Shown: piece by piece, positions 7,304 to 8,343 of the stretch
Position numbering within the stretch: the stretch's first letter is position 1
Layout of the letters: each line of letters starts with the position of its first letter
Assembly (NCBI GenBank): GCA_937902395.1
Contig: CALGTV010000007.1
Span: 1-8,343 of the forward strand
From: an uncultured Ruminococcus sp.
GTDB lineage: Bacteria; Bacillota; Clostridia; Oscillospirales; Ruminococcaceae
Direction: 5' to 3'
Length of the DNA: 8,343 nt
Notes under the pieces: model-generated
What the model saw: only the letters and a program-made list of their open reading frames with translations
Database searches by the model: none
What the model was told of the DNA's origin: nothing
Position numbers and translations under genes: made by a program

Positions 7304-8167
7304 ATGGGAAGAAATGTAGTATCCGCAAAGCTTGATATAATTTTCAAGAAGATTTTTACCGAAAATGCAGATATGCTTCATGAATTTGTTGCGGACATTC
7401 TGGAAATACCCAGCGAAAGCATACAGGAAATCACAATCAGAAATCAGGAGCTTTCACCGGAAAACTTTGACGGAAAATTCAGCCGCCTTGACCTTAATCT
7501 TAAAGTCGACAATGTTCTTGTAAATGTGGAAATTCAGCTTAAAGGTGAAGCTGATTTCCGCGACAGAGCATTGTTCTATTGGGCAAAGCTCTATACTTCG
7601 GAACTGAAAAGCGGCGATACTTACGGAAAGCTTAAAAAGGCGATAACTATTAATATTATCAATTTCAATATGTTTGAGGGTGAGGACTATCACACAGAAA
7701 TAGTTACTGCTATCAAGGGAACGGATAAAATTTATTCTGACAAATTCAATATGCACTTTTTTGAGTTGAAAAAGGTCAATCAGAAAGTTAATCCAAATAA
7801 CCGCAGGGAATTGTGGATGCAGTTTCTGAATGCGGACAGCGAGGAGGATTTTGAGATGTTAAAGCAGACAAATGTGCCTATTATCAATAAGGCTGTAAAT
7901 GTTATCTACGACCTCAGCGAAGATACAAGAATCAGAGAGGCGGCACGTATAAGAGAAAAGGCACTTCATGACGAAGCGTCTGCACTTGCTAATGCTAAGA
8001 ACGAGGGCAGAGCCGAGGGTAGAGCCGAGGGTAGAGCTGAGGGCAGAGCAGAAGGCAGAGCAGAGGGTAGAGCTGAGGGTGAAGCAAATATCATTTCAAA
8101 AATGAAAGCTTATGGCTTGTCTGATGAACAGATAAAATCAATAATTTTTGGAGTTAATAATGGCTAA
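7304..8167 (+). CDS. rpn: Rpn-family PD-(D/E)XK nuclease (RpnL-like)
   Basis: A 287-residue protein from ATG 7304, chosen over an in-frame GTG at 7295 that lies inside the ribosome binding site. The N-terminal two thirds is the PD-(D/E)XK core often annotated as 'Rpn family recombination-promoting nuclease/putative transposase'. Residues 1-40 include LDIIFKKIF. Probable metal-binding residues are Asp63 in SRLDLNL and Glu76/Gln78 in VNVEIQLK. RALFYWAKLY (88-97) and YGKLKKAITINIINF (107-121) are further family motifs. All catalytic residues appear intact. The C-terminal domain (about 185-287) has a charged helical stretch (LSEDTRIREAARIREKALHD), six EGRA repeats (234-257), one EGEA, and a closing IISKMKAYGLSDEQIKSII. 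Rpn proteins cut DNA and are reported as phage-defence toxins held by their own C-terminal fragment. No transposon ends are visible. Its stop overlaps the next ORF by 8 bases. Confidence 0.9.
   Translation: MGRNVVSAKLDIIFKKIFTENADMLHEFVADILEIPSESIQEITIRNQELSPENFDGKFSRLDLNLKVDNVLVNVEIQLKGEADFRDRALFYWAKLYTSELKSGDTYGKLKKAITINIINFNMFEGEDYHTEIVTAIKGTDKIYSDKFNMHFFELKKVNQKVNPNNRRELWMQFLNADSEEDFEMLKQTNVPIINKAVNVIYDLSEDTRIREAARIREKALHDEASALANAKNEGRAEGRAEGRAEGRAEGRAEGRAEGEANIISKMKAYGLSDEQIKSIIFGVNNG
7841..7858 (+). promoter_or_regulatory. Internal ribosome binding site and ATG inside rpn
   Basis: GAGGAGG (7841-7847) is followed after 8 bases by an in-frame ATG at 7856 (Met185). It is a stronger Shine-Dalgarno than the one at the annotated gene start. 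The caveat is that the same bases encode a Glu-Glu-Asp run, which naturally yields GAGGAGGA, so it could be a coding coincidence. Confidence 0.55.
7856..8167 (+). CDS. Putative nested small protein, RpnS-like C-terminal antitoxin
   Basis: In-frame internal ORF of 103 residues, identical to residues 185-287 of the nuclease, starting MLKQTNVPIINKAVNVIYDL behind an excellent Shine-Dalgarno (7841-7847). It contains no nuclease residues and consists of the helical segment, the six EGRA repeats and the C-terminal closing motif. In the Rpn systems described in E. coli, a separately translated C-terminal fragment (RpnS) dimerises through a helix with variable four-residue repeats and blocks the nuclease. 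The position, size and repeat type here fit that model. That it is actually made is inferred only from the initiation site and the family precedent. The alternative is that only full-length protein is produced. Confidence 0.5.
   Translation: MLKQTNVPIINKAVNVIYDLSEDTRIREAARIREKALHDEASALANAKNEGRAEGRAEGRAEGRAEGRAEGRAEGEANIISKMKAYGLSDEQIKSIIFGVNNG
7907..8087 (+). repeat. Direct repeat, copy 1 (C-terminal coding region of rpn)
   Basis: Bases 7907-8002 recur at 8175-8270 with five mismatches, then both copies enter EGRA repeat arrays and finish with GAGGGTGAAGCAA. Copy 1 is 181 bases and copy 2 is 169, exactly one 12-base unit shorter. The last four repeat units are identical in the two copies; the leading ones differ, which places the unit gain or loss near the start of the array. 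Confidence 0.93.
8003..8086 (+). repeat. 12-bp tandem repeat, six EGRA units plus EGEA
   Basis: Seven consecutive 12-base units of the form GAGGGYAGAGCN begin at 8003, 8015, 8027, 8039, 8051, 8063 and 8075. The last is GAGGGTGAAGCA (EGEA). Unit differences fall almost only at third codon positions, so the four-residue protein period is kept while the DNA drifts. The period keeps reading frame, so copy number can change by slippage without breaking the protein. Confidence 0.95.
8150..8162 (+). promoter_or_regulatory. Ribosome binding site and start of the duplicated tail ORF
   Basis: GGAG (8150-8153) lies 6 bases before ATG 8160. Both are inside the last codons of rpn, whose stop TAA is at 8165-8167. 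The 8-base overlap suggests that ribosomes ending on rpn restart on the second ORF, giving coupled and balanced synthesis. Confidence 0.7.
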
Positions 8168-8343
8168 AGTAGTATACGACCTCAGCGAAGATACAAGAAT
8201 CAGAGAGGCTGCACGTATAAGAGAAAAGGCTCTCCACGATGAAGCGTCTGCACTTGCTAATGCTAAGAACGAGGGCAGAGCAGAGGGCAGAGCTGAGGGC
8301 AGAGCAGAAGGCAGAGCAGAGGGTAGAGCTGAGGGTGAAGCAA
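8160..8343 (+). CDS. Stand-alone copy of the Rpn C-terminal domain (RpnS-like), 3' end outside window
   Basis: An ORF in a different frame from rpn, starting ATG GCT AAA at 8160 with GGAG at 8150-8153 and open to the window end (61 complete codons). It begins MAKVVYDLSEDTRIREAARI and continues as a near-perfect copy of rpn residues 202-261, but without any nuclease core. It has five EGRA units plus EGEA, against six in rpn. Across the 32 codons before the repeats there are five base differences (GCG/GCT, GCA/GCT, CTT/CTC, CAT/CAC, GAC/GAT), all silent. This indicates selection on the protein and argues against a dead duplicate. Given that RpnS fragments inhibit Rpn nucleases, an antitoxin or immunity role is plausible but inferred. 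Alternatives are a remnant of a second rpn gene or one unit of a longer array beyond the window. Confidence 0.75.
   Translation, partial: MAKVVYDLSEDTRIREAARIREKALHDEASALANAKNEGRAEGRAEGRAEGRAEGRAEGEA
8175..8343 (+). repeat. Direct repeat, copy 2 (stand-alone tail ORF), cut by window end
   Basis: Partner of 7907-8087 at an offset of 268 bases before the array. The offset is not a multiple of three, so the copy is in another frame with its own start. Repeat units begin at 8271, 8283, 8295, 8307, 8319 and 8331 (five EGRA, then EGEA). Homology to rpn runs to the final base, so the duplication may extend further. Confidence 0.93.

Noticed and set aside
6863..7381. Minus-strand open frame of 172 codons across gerC and the rpn promoter
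   Set aside because: It runs antisense through gerC, the promoter and the rpn start, with low-complexity Phe/Ile/Cys-rich composition typical of a shadow frame.
7304..8167. Rpn protein as a transposase marking a mobile element
   Set aside because: The family label includes 'putative transposase', but there are no terminal inverted repeats, target duplications or other transposition genes. The motifs are those of a PD-(D/E)XK nuclease.
8003..8342. Short regular repeats as a CRISPR-like array
   Set aside because: Units are 12 bases, directly abutting with no spacers, in frame, and differ mainly at silent positions. They are coding tandem repeats.

Overview
The window looks like a chromosomal segment from a low-GC, spore-related Firmicute, most likely a Ruminococcus-like member of the Oscillospiraceae. 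The evidence is the AT-rich coding style, the Shine-Dalgarno sites of the (A)GGGGTGA or GAGGTGA type, a GerA/GerB/GerC spore germination operon, and an ECF sigma/anti-sigma pair whose N-terminal style I associate with that family. Species cannot be fixed from this sequence. All genes lie on the plus strand.

Layout. (1) 1-117: the 3' two thirds of a 5S rRNA and its intrinsic terminator, so an rRNA operon ends here. (2) 221-4146: a two-gene signalling unit, an ECF-type sigma factor overlapping by one base a very large single-pass membrane protein. That protein has a short cytoplasmic N-terminus, one membrane helix and about 1,000 extracellular residues built from four tandem copies of one domain. 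A strong hairpin at 4167-4196 separates it from the next operon. (3) 4244-7201: a tightly overlapping gerA-gerB-gerC-type operon. The first two genes look intact; the third is a lipoprotein that keeps only the N-terminal half expected of the Ger(x)C family. (4) 7246-8343: a gene with its own near-consensus promoter, encoding an Rpn-family PD-(D/E)XK nuclease, followed by an overlapping second ORF that runs off the window.

The most interesting part is the last region. Rpn proteins have been described as genes-within-genes toxin-antitoxin and phage-defence systems: a small C-terminal product (RpnS), made from an internal start, blocks the full-length nuclease (RpnL), and its helix carries four-residue repeats of variable number. 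Three features here fit that model. An excellent Shine-Dalgarno lies in front of an in-frame internal ATG (7856). The C-terminal domain carries six EGRA repeats. Just downstream sits a duplicated, separately initiated copy of that domain (ATG 8160, its own GGAG) with five EGRA repeats. Over the 32 codons before the repeats the two copies differ at five positions, all synonymous, so the second copy appears to be translated and under protein-level selection rather than decaying. My inference is that this locus has a nuclease, a possible nested antitoxin, and a second stand-alone antitoxin-like gene with a different repeat number.

No long gene-free stretch exists. The gaps at 118-220, 4147-4243 and 7202-7303 hold terminators or promoters as listed.
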